A stretch of 64,000 bases of DNA. Origin: Limnanthes douglasii subsp. nivea (Eukaryota > Streptophyta > Magnoliopsida > Brassicales > Limnanthaceae). The notes beneath the pieces were generated by a model. The model was not told the DNA's origin and did not search any database. It was given only the letters and a program-made list of their open reading frames with translations. Every line of letters begins with the position of its first letter. Within the stretch, counting starts at the first letter, position 1. Location of the stretch: assembly GCA_036936605.1 (NCBI GenBank), contig JAUPFV010000001.1:349381081-349445080 (forward strand), read 5' to 3'. Positions 11,601 through 22,729 of the stretch are shown piece by piece. A program made the translations under genes and the position numbers.

Positions 11601-12940
11601 AGCAGTTGGGTGTAGATGGGTGTTTAATATAAAATATAAATCTGATGGCACCATTGAGCGACACAAGGCAAGATTGGTTGCCAAAGGATATACACAAACA
11701 TATGGTATAGACTACTTTGAAACGTTCTCTCCGGTTGCAAAGATTGATACTATGAGAGTTTTACTTTCAATAACCGCGAATAAAGATTGGCATCTTCATC
11801 AATTTGATGTAAAGAATGCTTTCTTATATGGAGACTTGGAAGAATAGGTATATATGGAACCCCCACCAGGGTTCTCTGATGGTTTTCAAGAAAATGAGGT
11901 ATGTAAATTGAAAAAGGCATTATATAGGCTCAAACAGTCTCCTCGAGCTTGGTTTGGGAGATTTACAATGGCAATGAAGCAGTATAGCTACAAACAGAGT
12001 GATGAGGATCATACCTTGTTTTACAAAAATAGAAGATAATTAGTCACTTTTCTTATAATATATGTCGACGATATGATTATAACGGGGAATGACGAAGAAA
12101 AAAATAGCTCTCTTAGGGAAAACCTCTTCGAGGAGTTCAAAATGAAGGGGATTGAAGTATTTCCTAGGAATCGAGGTTCTTAGGTCAAAAGGAGGGATTT
12201 ATATCTCCTAAGGAAATATATATTGGATTTATTAGCTGAAGTTGGCATGGTGGATTGCAAACCAAATGACACTCCTATGGTCGTGAATCACAAACTAAAG
12301 ATAATTGAAGGGGCCAGACCAGCGAGTAAAGAAAGGTACCAAAGGTTGGTGGGAAAATTGATTTACCTGGCTCACACTCGACCCGACATTGCATACACGG
12401 TGAGAGTAGTTAGCCAGTTTATGCATCATCCTCAGGAACAACATATGGAGGCAGTAATGAGGATTATTCGAAATCTCAAAGGCACACCAGGAAGAGGCAT
12501 AATTTTTATGAAAAATGGACACCTTGATGTTGAAGTATTCACAGATGCTGATTGGGTAGGGAATCCTAACGATAATCGATCAACTGCTGGCTAATTTACT
12601 CTTCTTAGAGGTAACTTGGTGACTTGGAGGAGTAAAAAACAGAAAGTAGTATCACTGTTAAGTGCAGAATCAGAATTTAGAGGAATCGTTAAGGGGATTA
12701 CCGAGATACTTTGGTTAAAGAAGATAATGAAAGAAATCGGATCCCCCTGAAGTTTCCAACTCAGTTAATGTGCGATAATAAAGTTGCGATTAAGAAAAGA
12801 TTAAAGATGGGACAGTCGAACTTCCGTTTGTTAGATTCGAAGACCAACTGGCAGATATCCTGACAAAAGCGGTTGCTGCAAGAACATTCGAATCAGTTTT
12901 ATCCAAGTTGGGTATTGGTGATCCCACTACACAACTTGAT
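8653..12940 (+). pseudogene. Copia D gag-pol, many stops and frameshifts
   Basis: Begins at ATG 8653 (MAGNEVVVSQIPDEL). The gag region stays in one frame to 9432 but has stops at 8839, 9160 and 9430. A degenerate zinc knuckle (CTHCGMKKHTKETC) lies near 9480-9520. The protease motif reads DCGATD near 9745, where the family has D-[TS]-G-A. Integrase is at about 10120-10980 (HPFF..., CETCILAKN, LPIHSDVWGP). RT is at 11530-12200 ([34 protein letters not shown] and, in another frame, YVDDMIITGN). RNase H is at 12530-12720 (TDADWVGNPNDNRSTAG). None of this could give a working polyprotein. Confidence 0.85.
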
Positions 12941-12946
12941 GGGGAG

Positions 12947-13124
12947 TGTTAGAATATTCAGTGTATTAAGTTTCTTTGTATAGGCCTCTAAGTTCTCTAT
13001 ATATTGAGAGCCTTACTTGGGTTTGCATTATAAAAAACAGTTCAATACAAAAATAAACATTTTCTAATAAACAAAAAAACCCTAGCCGCCTCCTGCAGCT
13101 ACTTCTCTCTTTGTTATTTTAACA
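12947..13124 (+). repeat. 3' LTR of copia D
   Basis: 178 bp, direct repeat of 8425-8602, preceded by the GGGGAG purine tract and followed by the target duplication ATAAA. Confidence 0.92.
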
Positions 13125-14554
13125 ATAAACAACTTTATATGCTGCTAGTGGATAGTAATTGGAGTCAATGTTGAAGATTTGAAGTATTTTATTGGGGTAT
13201 GAGTATTTTATTGACACCGTGTTGTGTGACAAATCTTCTTTTATGATGAGAAAAGTAAAGAGTACTTTGAACTCAAATATGATGTAAATAGATAAAACTA
13301 AAATTCATAAAAAATTAATTACGCTTTAAATCAACAACACTAAAATGGAAAAATCTCTCAGTCTTGTAAATTGATAAGCTGTGATTGAAAGGATAAACCA
13401 TAAGAATTATAATTAGAATGTGCTTCTAAGATATAGGATTGGAGATTGTTTGGAAATATAAAACGACTGTGTGTTTCATGTGAATTTTACCGTGTTTCTA
13501 CGAGGAAGTCAAAGTTTGTGTCCCATGTTCAATTTATTGCATCTAGCATCTAGTGTTTTTTTATTTAAGACCATCCGGTCTCTAGTGTTTTGCGTCTAAC
13601 TTTTTTTAGATGCGATACAAGGGTAAAATGTAAAATTGTATAAGAAAAACCTAGATGCTAGATAATAAAGGCGAGACCTCAATTTTATATGCTAGATCCG
13701 AGACCAGTGTAAAAAAAATGGTAGATGTAAAACATAGATGCTAGATGATATATATGAGATCTAGATTTTTAATTCTAGATGCAAGACCAATGTAAAATAA
13801 AAATGGTATATGTAATACATAAAAGCTAGATGATAAATGTGAGACCAAGATTTTAGATGTTACATGCGAGACTAGTGTAAAAAAGAAAGGATAGATGCGA
13901 GACATAAAAGTTAGATGATAGATGTGCTAGATTTTATATGTTAGATGCGAGATTAGTTTAAAATAAAAATGGTAGATGCAATACCTAGATTTTGGTGTAA
14001 AATAAAATGGTTGATACGATACGTAGATTTTGGTATAAAATAAAATGGTAGATGCGAGATAAAAAGTCTAGATGATAGATGGTAGACTTATATTTTGGAT
14101 ATTAGATGCGAGACCAATGTACAATGGAAACAGTATATGCGAGACATAAATTCTAGATGATGGATGTGAGACCACGGTTAACTATGCTCGCGAAAAAAAA
14201 ACAAAAAAAAAATATTCATGGGTATGGTTCTGTTTGTATTGAAAAAACAAAACCAATTTGATTTTTTTTTAATTACAGTTTAAAAGATACACACTTAAAA
14301 CATCAAAGAGAGAAAAATATACACGTATTTGATGATTTTGTATAAAATGGTCTTTTCAGTAAAAGAATATGGTCCACAAACCTGTATTTCTTTAACAGTA
14401 GTATATTGTAATTGATTTTTTATGGATCTTAAATGATAACTAGTCTTATTTTAAATTAATCAATATGATTTTAACAAATTAAAAAGGATTATGAATTCGA
14501 TAAAATTAAACTATATTTAATATTTAAACAATATTTTTTCATCGAATACACTCA

Positions 14555-14589
<35 letters not shown>

Positions 14590-14858
14590 TAGCTTACCTA
14601 TATTTTTTCACTTTTTTGATAAATAAAATAAATTTACAAGTAAATTACACATTAAATTTGATTTTTTTTATTTATTTATAAATTTTACAATATTTTAATT
14701 TTGTATAATGTCGAACATCAAATATTAGACCTAGTCGAGCAAAATAAGATAATAAAATTGGTGAGTCTTTGATTTCATCATTCATTCTACTATTTTGGTT
14801 AAGTATTTAATCAAATCATATTTAAAATTAAGTTATATCATTTAAACATAATTGAGTC
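13125..14858. repeat. Spacer with degenerate TAGATGCGAGAC tandem array and AT repeat
   Basis: 13600-14175 is built from diverged copies of a motif of about 85-110 bp containing TAGATGCTAGATGATA, GCGAGACC and TGTAAAATAAAAATGG; copies differ in length and have many point changes. Just before it, 13540-13615 carries the same motif in the opposite direction (GCATCTAGCATCTAGTG), so the left end can fold on the array. A dinucleotide AT run lies at about 14558-14586. The rest is AT-rich with no gene seen. Confidence 0.6.
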
Positions 14859-15168
14859 TAGTGCGGTTTATTTCTAATCGAAAGGTAGTTTGGGAAAGAG
14901 TTTTAGGTATTTAATGTTTGATGTAAAATGTAGAGAGATAAGTAAGGTGTGTGCTAGCAGTAAATTTTATATCACCCTCATTAATGAAAGTAGTTGGAGT
15001 ATTTATACTCTTTTAATGATCTATGGGCCTTCCGGGTCAGATCATGAGCTTGGGTCATGTTTAAAAATCCACTAAGTTATACTGTTCGGTGGGGCATGGT
15101 ACTGGATTTGTCCAAACTGCCCTCCGGATTAATACAATTATTAGTGTAAAAGAAATCTGACCTCATCG
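14859..15168 (-). repeat. Solo LTR of the Tat family
   Basis: Aligns by eye along most of its length with the T1 LTR at 878-1231. Shared blocks include TTTGGGAAA, TTTAGGTATTTAAT, AAAATGTAGAGAGAT, CTAGCAGTAAATTT, TATGGGCCTTCCGGGTC and ATGGTACTGGATTTGTCC. Neither gag on one side nor aORF on the other is present, so this is best read as a solo LTR left by unequal recombination. Ends are approximate and I see no clear target duplication. Confidence 0.65.
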
Positions 15169-15799
15169 GAGTCAACATATAACAGCTACAACAACTAGTA
15201 ATATATAATAAGTCTATTTCCAGATGATAATTGGAGACCATTAATTCCAAATATTTTTAAAATAATGTTTTAACAATTATTATATGGTTTTTTTTTAATT
15301 TATTTAAATTAACATTTGAAAATCACTAGATAAATGATAACATAAATGTTAATAGTGTTCATTAGAAAATTTCATTTATAAGATGATGAGAATATATGAG
15401 AAGTTCAAATTATATTAAAAATTTAAGCTCTGTCAGTTAGGTAAATCTAAGGCAAGACAATGAAGGATGACTCAAATCATTACGATAATGAGTAGTTCGT
15501 TATCGCGGTAATATGGTAATATATCCCAAAAAATATGAAATTACACGAATCATTGCCAAAATAATAAAAATTTCACTTACTTGAAATGTTTGAGACCATC
15601 ATTAATACGTTAAAATGGATCAATGCAACGCGTGAAACCATGTTTGAGACCATCATTAATACGTTAAGATGTCACATGCGATGCTCGCAAGAGATGAAGT
15701 AACTATTAGTGGGGATTTCTCGATGTCGCGAACATTAATTATCGTGTTTGGCACATACATCACATATTCTAAAAATACATGTTTTTAAATTAATTTTTT
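15169..15799. other. AT-rich spacer with a 64-bp tandem duplication
   Basis: A segment beginning TGTTTGAGACCATCATTAAT is present twice in tandem around 15588-15665. Otherwise there is AT-rich sequence with no open frame of note. Confidence 0.45.
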
Positions 15800-16668
15800 T
15801 GTTAGGTATAGGCTAGACGTAACTCGTAAATAGCCATACCACCAAATGACTATATGGGCCTTTTTAGATCTGTACAAACATGTATGTTAAACATATGATG
15901 AACTATACGACTGAAAGTTAAGTTGTGACTTCGTGACAAAAACGTCTTCTGGATCCTAAAAGCTGAGATAAGGTATCAAGACTTGTCACTTTTAATTCAA
16001 AAAAATAAGTGCTCATTTGAAGCAGGTTTAACTAAAGTAAATAATCTGAAACAAGCTGGATCGAAACACCATAGCTGGACCTAAGTGGATTCTTCTACTT
16101 GCTAGGCTTCCTATTTAATTAAGTCGTATATATTAATTTGGTTTCTTTATGAGGTTTCATATATTAAGGGTTTATAACTTATCACATATGTTGATTAATG
16201 GGCTTTAATCTAGAGCGTCTGATAAAGCTTTATGATTTATCTCTAAACTTATAAATATAAGAAGATATACAATTAAAAAAAGTATAACGAAACGAAAAAT
16301 TTTGTGAGCATCCGATTTATCGAGTGAGAGAAATAATTATAGGATTTTTGAGAGAAAGGTAATGTGAGAGATAAACACTAAATACAGAGCTCCGGAAATC
16401 GCGTCATCTTTTGTAGCAAATACTAATTGAGTCCCTTGTGTTTGAAACTATTTCTGTAAACTACTTATTTATAGAAGAGTATTTGTCTCATGTGGACGTA
16501 AGATTATTTCCACAATCCAAACCACATTAAACATGCATCGTGCGCTTGGTTTTATTACTATTTATTTTATTTTATCTTTCTAATTCTTGAACATGGTAAA
16601 TTATTCTTCAGGAATGATCGATATCAAAACTTGATTCTTGTCTCGGATAATCAGAGTTTTTCCTAACA
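15800..16668 (+). repeat. 5' LTR of copia E
   Basis: About 869 bp, direct repeat of 20477-21394 with numerous substitutions and indels by eye. Confidence 0.75.
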
Positions 16669-17159
16669 AGTAGCACGGTGAGCATAGATCAATAGTTAAT
16701 GGAGTAGATCGACCATCGATTTGAAATTTGGAGAAGTAGATCTCTTCTGAAAACTGAAAGCCATGAAAGTTGAGTTCCGTGAAACTTGGCCTAAAAAGAA
16801 TCGAATAACTTTTACCTCTAGCAAGCTAAGGTTATTGAATTAATCGAATAGCTTTAACCTCTAGTAAGATAAGGTTAACGCTTACCTAGTACATCAGGGA
16901 TTGGCTGTTGTTATTAATTATAAATCTAATCAAGTTGATGTCGTTGTATTTTTCAAATCTTATGGTGCCCTCATACTGAGCTCAGGGGATAAAATGTTAT
17001 GAGAGGTGTTTGAAGAGCCTACGATGCTAATGATATGGAATCGGTTGGATGTAATTTATATGAAGAAGTCCTTAATGAATATATTATATGTGAAGAAACA
17101 AATTTACACGTTGTCTATGGATAGTAGTACATAGATACAAAGGTACCTATATTATTACA

Positions 17160-20100
17160 ACTGACTCATTCTCTACTTAAATGTAGTTTCTGTGAATGTA
17201 GAGGTGAAAGACCAAGTAATCATCATTCTAAGCTCTCTTCAGAAGGAGGATGAACACTTTGTGAACAACATACTCTACAGAATAGACTTTTTTACGATGA
17301 TTGAAGTCAAGAGCGCCTTGAACTTCAAACATCTTTACATTAAGGTTATTTTGAAAGGTGACTCCGACGGGAAAAAACTAAGTGTGAGGAGTCGCTTAGG
17401 AAACAAAAATCCAAGCAACATGAGGGACAATAGACAAATTCAAAAAAGGGTTCGATAGTTTCAAAACTAATTTGCTCGATATGCAAGGAAAAAAAGACAT
17501 TTTAGTCTGAACCGCCTGGAGAAGGGAAAAGGAAACAACTATCAAAATATAAAAGCCCAATTAATTGTAATAGTATCTCACGATTGTGAGTATGTTGATA
17601 GGTTAATGACCTTGTATTATTATAGATAAAACGATTAATAGGTTCTGGGTGGTGTTTTATTTCACATGATTTCCAATAAATATTGGTTTGAAGACCTAAG
17701 AATGCTTGATGGTGGAAGAGTCATCCTCATGAAGGACGAATCCTGCAATGTCAAAGGGATTGGAATAGTTTGGCTCAATTTGTCTACAAAAATTGAGAGA
17801 GTGATTAACAACTTAATGTACTTACCCGAAGTTAGTAAACGCTTTTTTATTATGATGTTAAATGAGGAAATGTTTATCTATATGAGTGGAGATAGAGGAC
17901 TTGGGATCTTGTAAGGCTAAGTTTTTTTGTTATAAAAGCTAATAGGACTACTATTGTGTTAGTTATTGAGGGCTCTGTAGTAGTAGGGGGTGTGTCTAAT
18001 ATGGTGAAAGAGTCTACCAGGTCGTGGCATCATCAGCGGGGGCATTTAAGTGGAAAGAGGCTTTGATGAACTAAACAGACAAGGGTTATTAGATGGTACT
18101 ATTGTTCAGAGCCTAAGATTTTTTGAAAGCTAGGTATTGGGTAAGAGCAAGAAGGTGAATTTTCTTCCAAGCAACCAGACATGTAATCAAGTACTTGATT
18201 ATTTTTATTCATACTTTTAGGGTGTCTATTCTAGGTAAGTATGTGCTATACTTTTGAAGAAAAAATGATGAAGCGTTTACTTCTTATATGAACTAGAAGA
18301 TTTTGATAAAGAATCAAATCGAGAAATTGCTGAAGACATTTTATACTAATAATGGCTTAGAATATGTCAACAATGAGTTTGTTAGATATTTTGGAAATAT
18401 TAGAATTACTGTACACCAAACCGTAACTAGGACTCTGTAACAAAAAGAACATGTTGAGAAATTAATAGAACCTTGCTGAAACGGTTGAGATCTATGCTTA
18501 ATACGATGAAATGGATCGAAGGTTCTGGGGACAAGTCATGAAAGAGACTATATACATCAACAAGATTCCATCTATGATGCTTAAGTTTCATTATCCTCAA
18601 GAGGCCTAGATTGGAGAAACATATAACCATGAACATTTGAGAGTGCTCGGATGTGCTGACAACACCCATGTGAAGCAATATAAGCTTATGTCGAGAGCAC
18701 TAAAACATTTTTTCATATGTTATCCGAAAGAATTAAAATGGTATAAGCTGTGGTGCCTTGAACCTAGAAGTCAGAAGACTTTGATAAGAAAGCACGTGAT
18801 TTTTAATAAGAAATATATGATATTGAAGAAGGAAGTTGAGATTAAACCTATTTCTGACAAGAAGACATGTGAAGTTGATGATGAATCTGATCCATAAAAT
18901 GAAACTTGAGACACTTTAGCGAATAATATTTTAGATCTAATTCCGCTTCAGGTCATACGGTAGAAGCTATACTGAGTCCGATAGTGGCCGAGGGTATTGT
19001 ATTCTAGGGAATTCAGATGATCAGATGAGAGAGTAATATAATCTTGATATTTATCAAATGAGGATGGATATCGAACATATACTAATCAAACAACCGCAGA
19101 CGTATTGTTTTACCAATGTAAATGGTTATGTTTTATCGGCTTAACTGCATGAAGATGTTCTTGAATTCAAGACATATCATGATGCTACAAATAACAGTGA
19201 TAAATTAAAGTGGCTTATGATCATGAAAAAAGAAGTGAAAACTTTCAAGAAGATAAACACATGGATTGTTGTGAAACGACCAAAAAGTATCAAGCTGGTT
19301 GGAAGTAAATAGATATTCAAGATAATGCTAGGTATTCATGGTTTTTAGTTATCCACATAAAAGGCTAGGATCATAGCTAAGAAATTTACGTAGAGGAGAA
19401 ATAAACCTTCATTCATGGTGAATTGGAAGATATAATTTAGAGGTGTTGGAAGTGACAAGGTTTATTGAGTTGGACCTTCTTATTGTGATTTGCATAAGAC
19501 TTGATATTGCCTAAACCGTAAGTATTTTTAGCAGTTTCTTTTCAGATATGGGGAAGCGATATTAGCTTGTACTCAAGTGGCTCATGAGATATTCGAAGGG
19601 CTCAACTACTTTCGGTTTGTGTTACAATAAGAAGGTACAAATGATATAGTTCTGGAAGGGTATATGGGCTATGATTATGCAAGCTACCTTGAAATGATGA
19701 AGTCTACTTCACTTTATGTGCTTATTATGCTTCAGTGAGTGGTTTGCTGGAAATCTTGTATACATAAGGTTCTTGCGTTTTAGTCTATGGAGACCGAGTA
19801 TATGGTTGTTATGGAAGCCATATAAGAATATATTTTGCTGAAGGGATTATTAGGTAAACTTGTTTATAGGGATCAAAATATAATTATGTTATGTGATAAC
19901 ACTATTGCTATTCATTTAATGAAAAATATGAGGTTCAAGGATCAAACTAAACATGTAGATCTCCAAAGGCACTTCATCACGAGACGGGTTAGAAATAGAG
20001 CAAGTGAAGGTGGCTAAGATCTCTAAAGGCACTCCAAAGGCACTTCGAACAAAGTATTTTTGTTATGCTTCTTCCTACTTAAGCCGAGTATATGACTGCT

Positions 20101-20470
20101 ATGGAACCATAAAAGAAGTTATTCGGCTGAAGAGATTATTGAGGTGAACTCACTAGTGTGGAGCAATATGTGGTTGTTATTTGTGATAACACTAATGTTC
20201 TTCATTTACAGAAGCATATGATGTTCTAAGAGAAAAATAAACATGTAAATATAAATTACAATTCATCTTAGACGTGGTGGAGAGGAAGCAAGTCAAGGTG
20301 GCTAAGATGACTAGCGAGAAAAATCTTTCAAATACTATGTCCAAGGTATTTTCTTTTTCAAACCTCACAGACTGCATGAGACTGGTGCAAGTCTGGGATG
20401 TAGGTGAGTTTGTCTCTAAAGAGGACAATATTGAATGCAACATATGCTGGACTTAGTATAAGCCGAGGTG
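17160..20470 (+). pseudogene. Copia E gag-pol remnant
   Basis: Gag piece at 17192-17500: SSLQKEDEHFVNNILY and MIEVKSALNFKHL are typical of the tobacco Tnt1/Tork-like gag. Protease region at 17660-17910: FHMISNKYWFEDLRMLDGG, then VKGIGIVWL. Integrase at about 18030-18900 is broken by many stops. RT traces lie at 19150-19500. RNase H traces are at 19790-20030 (YRDQNIIMLCDNTIAIHLMK, then HVDLQRHFI), and a second, shifted copy of this last block follows near 20090-20290, so part of the RNase H region is duplicated. No functional product is possible. Confidence 0.78.
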
Positions 20471-20476
20471 AAGAAT

Positions 20477-21394
20477 TGTTAGATATGTGTTAGAAGTAAC
20501 TCGCCAATAAAATTATTATCGAAATATTATATGAGAATTATTGGATCTGTTGTGATATGTATATGAGAGAACTTTTGGAACTCTCTAGGTAAAGTTTGAG
20601 TTGTAAATTAGTGATAAAACCGTGTATTGAATCCTAATGGCTAAAACAAGTTGTCAAGACTGGCGTATTTTGAGTCGAAGGATATGTGATCTGTTCCAAA
20701 AATAGGTTTGTCCAAAGCAGGATGGTTTAAAGCGAGTTGATCTGAAGCAATCCGAAAGGAGTTGGACCAAAAGACCACAACTAGACAAAAGTGGATTCTT
20801 TTACTTGCTAGGTTTTCTATTTAATTGGGTGTTTATATTTTTATATTTTTATATTAAATATGGATTCTATATTAATTTGGTTTTTTTTAGGTTTTCTATA
20901 TTACGGGATTAGAAGTTATCAGAGTCGTTGATTAATGGTCTTTAATCTGGAGTTTCTGATGAATATTAAAGATATCCCTAAACCTATAAATAGAAAAATA
21001 TATTAAATTACAAAGGCATGATGAGACAACAAATATTGTGAGCAATATATTTCTCAGGTTAGAGAAATAAAGGTCTTTTGAGAGATAAATGAAATGAGAG
21101 ATAAACACTGGATAAAGAGCTTTATCAACCACGTCATCTTTTGTAAGAAAGTCTGATTGAGTCTTTGTGTTTGAGAGTCTTTTGGTAATCTACTTGTTTA
21201 TAAAAGAGCGTACGTTTCCCGTGGATGTAGAATTATATCCACAGTCCGAACAATGTTAAGTCTGTGTTGTGTGTTTGGGTTTATCATGCTTTCTTTTTTC
21301 AATTATTAATACTTGAACAAGATAAATTATTATCCGGGAATGATTGATACCATAACTCGGTTTTTGTCTTTGACGAACGAAGGTTTTCCCAACA
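20477..21394 (+). repeat. 3' LTR of copia E
   Basis: About 918 bp, TG...CA ends, preceded by a purine-rich tract (GCCGAGGTGAAGAAT). Diverged direct repeat of 15800-16668. Confidence 0.75.
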
Positions 21395-22652
21395 CTTTCT
21401 CGAATGAACCTGATCTTTTGTAGGATTTTATTAAATCCCACATATAGACTATTAGGTTGATAACTGAAGATACACAATCTAAATCTCTTTAAAAGTATCT
21501 AATTTCTCTTATTACTAATTTGGATATAAATTGCTAGTTGTGTGTTTATAAGGGTGTAATGTATGTTATGTTGTGGACAATATTTCATGAGAGTTAACCA
21601 ATAAGTTTATATAGATAATCTATTTCGAAAAGTGTATTATCATATGTCTCAAGTTTTTTATATTTAGAATATTTTTCATTTTGAGTTTTCGATGACAAAA
21701 TTATTTTCGGGCGATCAAATTTTTGTAAATTTTGAATTATTTACTATACTTGCAATAAAGTTAATGACCATAAAATGATGAGCCACTATTTGGTTTGACT
21801 ATACAATATTTTATGGTTCAAACTATACGTCATGTTAAGATAAATTGACAATCTATCTCGTTGTTTTAAAAGTTTATTATATCTTCGTTTTGAAGTGAAA
21901 AAAACTTTTAAAGCCCATTAAATCTAACAGAAGATAAATTATAAAATGGGATTAATCAAAGAGACGTGGAGTAAATATAAGAAGGAAGATTTTGTATGTT
22001 GATGAATTTTGAACATTTTATTAGAATAAATTGCATCGTTATGGAGAGAACTATTGCTAAGTTTAAAATAAAATAGAAAAATGTATGAGATGTTATCCAC
22101 AATTTTAAATTTCGAATATCATAACGTATTGATTTTTAATATTGTATAAACCAAAGAGAACTATTGAAAAAAAACAAAATTTCTGAATATTTAAATCATT
22201 ACAAAACAATCTAACATTAAAAAAAATTTGATGAAAAAAGAAGGTTTTAGAAAATAAAAATATAGTATAAAAATACTTATAAAAAACATATCAAATGATA
22301 TTTGTTTTAGAAATTAAAATCTTACGTTTGAAATAAGATAATACTAATATAGTCTAGATTTGAAATGAGATAAAATAAAAAACTTTGATTTTTCTCTAGA
22401 AAGCTACTGTTATTTTCTACTGCAGAGTGAAACGAGTCAATAAGTAGCAACTAGTAAAAGAAAGTAAGTATAGACTTAGAGACGGGAAGTGGAGACCATC
22501 ATCCAATATACGTCCAAAACCCACCCAGTGACCATAAGAAGAGTATAACATTCTAGAAACGATTATGATTTTTTTATTATGTATTCAATTAGAATTTGAT
22601 AATAGGCAGTAACAGGTATAAACTTGCAATCAATCTACAAGGCCCCACTTAG
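21395..22652. other. AT-rich 5' flank of CYP79
   Basis: No gene or repeat recognised. Very AT-rich from 21480 to about 22430; the last 200 bp are more balanced and probably contain the CYP79 promoter. Confidence 0.4.
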
Positions 22653-22660
22653 TATAAATA
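22653..22660 (+). promoter_or_regulatory. Probable TATA box of CYP79
   Basis: TATAAATA lies 70 bp upstream of the start codon at 22730, which would place transcription start near 22685 with a leader of about 45 nt (CAACAAACACCAGACTCAG). Position only; no expression evidence. Confidence 0.5.
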
Positions 22661-22729
22661 GAATGCATGTTTGCTCTCATTTTCTTCAACAAACACCAGA
22701 CTCAGACTCAGTAGTATTCTACTCGAAAC

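Larger units (their letters stand above)
8425..13124 (+). mobile_element. Copia LTR retrotransposon D, decayed, complete ends
   Basis: A full-length but defective Ty1/copia element of 4700 bp. Both LTRs are 178 bp and run from TGTTAGAATATTC to TTATTTTAACA. The flanking target duplication is ATAAA at 8420-8424 and 13125-13129. The primer binding site TGGTATCAGAGC (8603-8614, complementary to initiator tRNA-Met) follows the 5' LTR without a gap, and a GGGGAG purine tract precedes the 3' LTR. The internal order gag, protease, integrase, RT, RNase H is the copia order. I count about half a dozen LTR differences by eye; several read as G in the 5' LTR and A in the 3' LTR. The insertion lies between CYP81 and CYP79. 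Confidence 0.92.
15800..21394 (+). mobile_element. Copia LTR retrotransposon E, old and heavily decayed
   Basis: Long diverged LTRs bracket a copia-order internal region. The 5' LTR begins TGTTAGGTATAGGC and the 3' LTR TGTTAGATATGTG; they end TTCCTAACA and TTCCCAACA. Shared internal blocks include GTGGATTCTTCTACTTGCTAGG, GAGAGATAAACACT and CGTCATCTTTTGTA (single mismatches allowed). After the 5' LTR, AGTAGCACGGTGAGCATAGATC looks like a mutated tRNA-Met site of the AGTGGTATCAGAGCATAGATC type. No clear target duplication is left (the left flank is a T-run). LTR divergence and coding decay both point to an old insertion. Confidence 0.82.
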
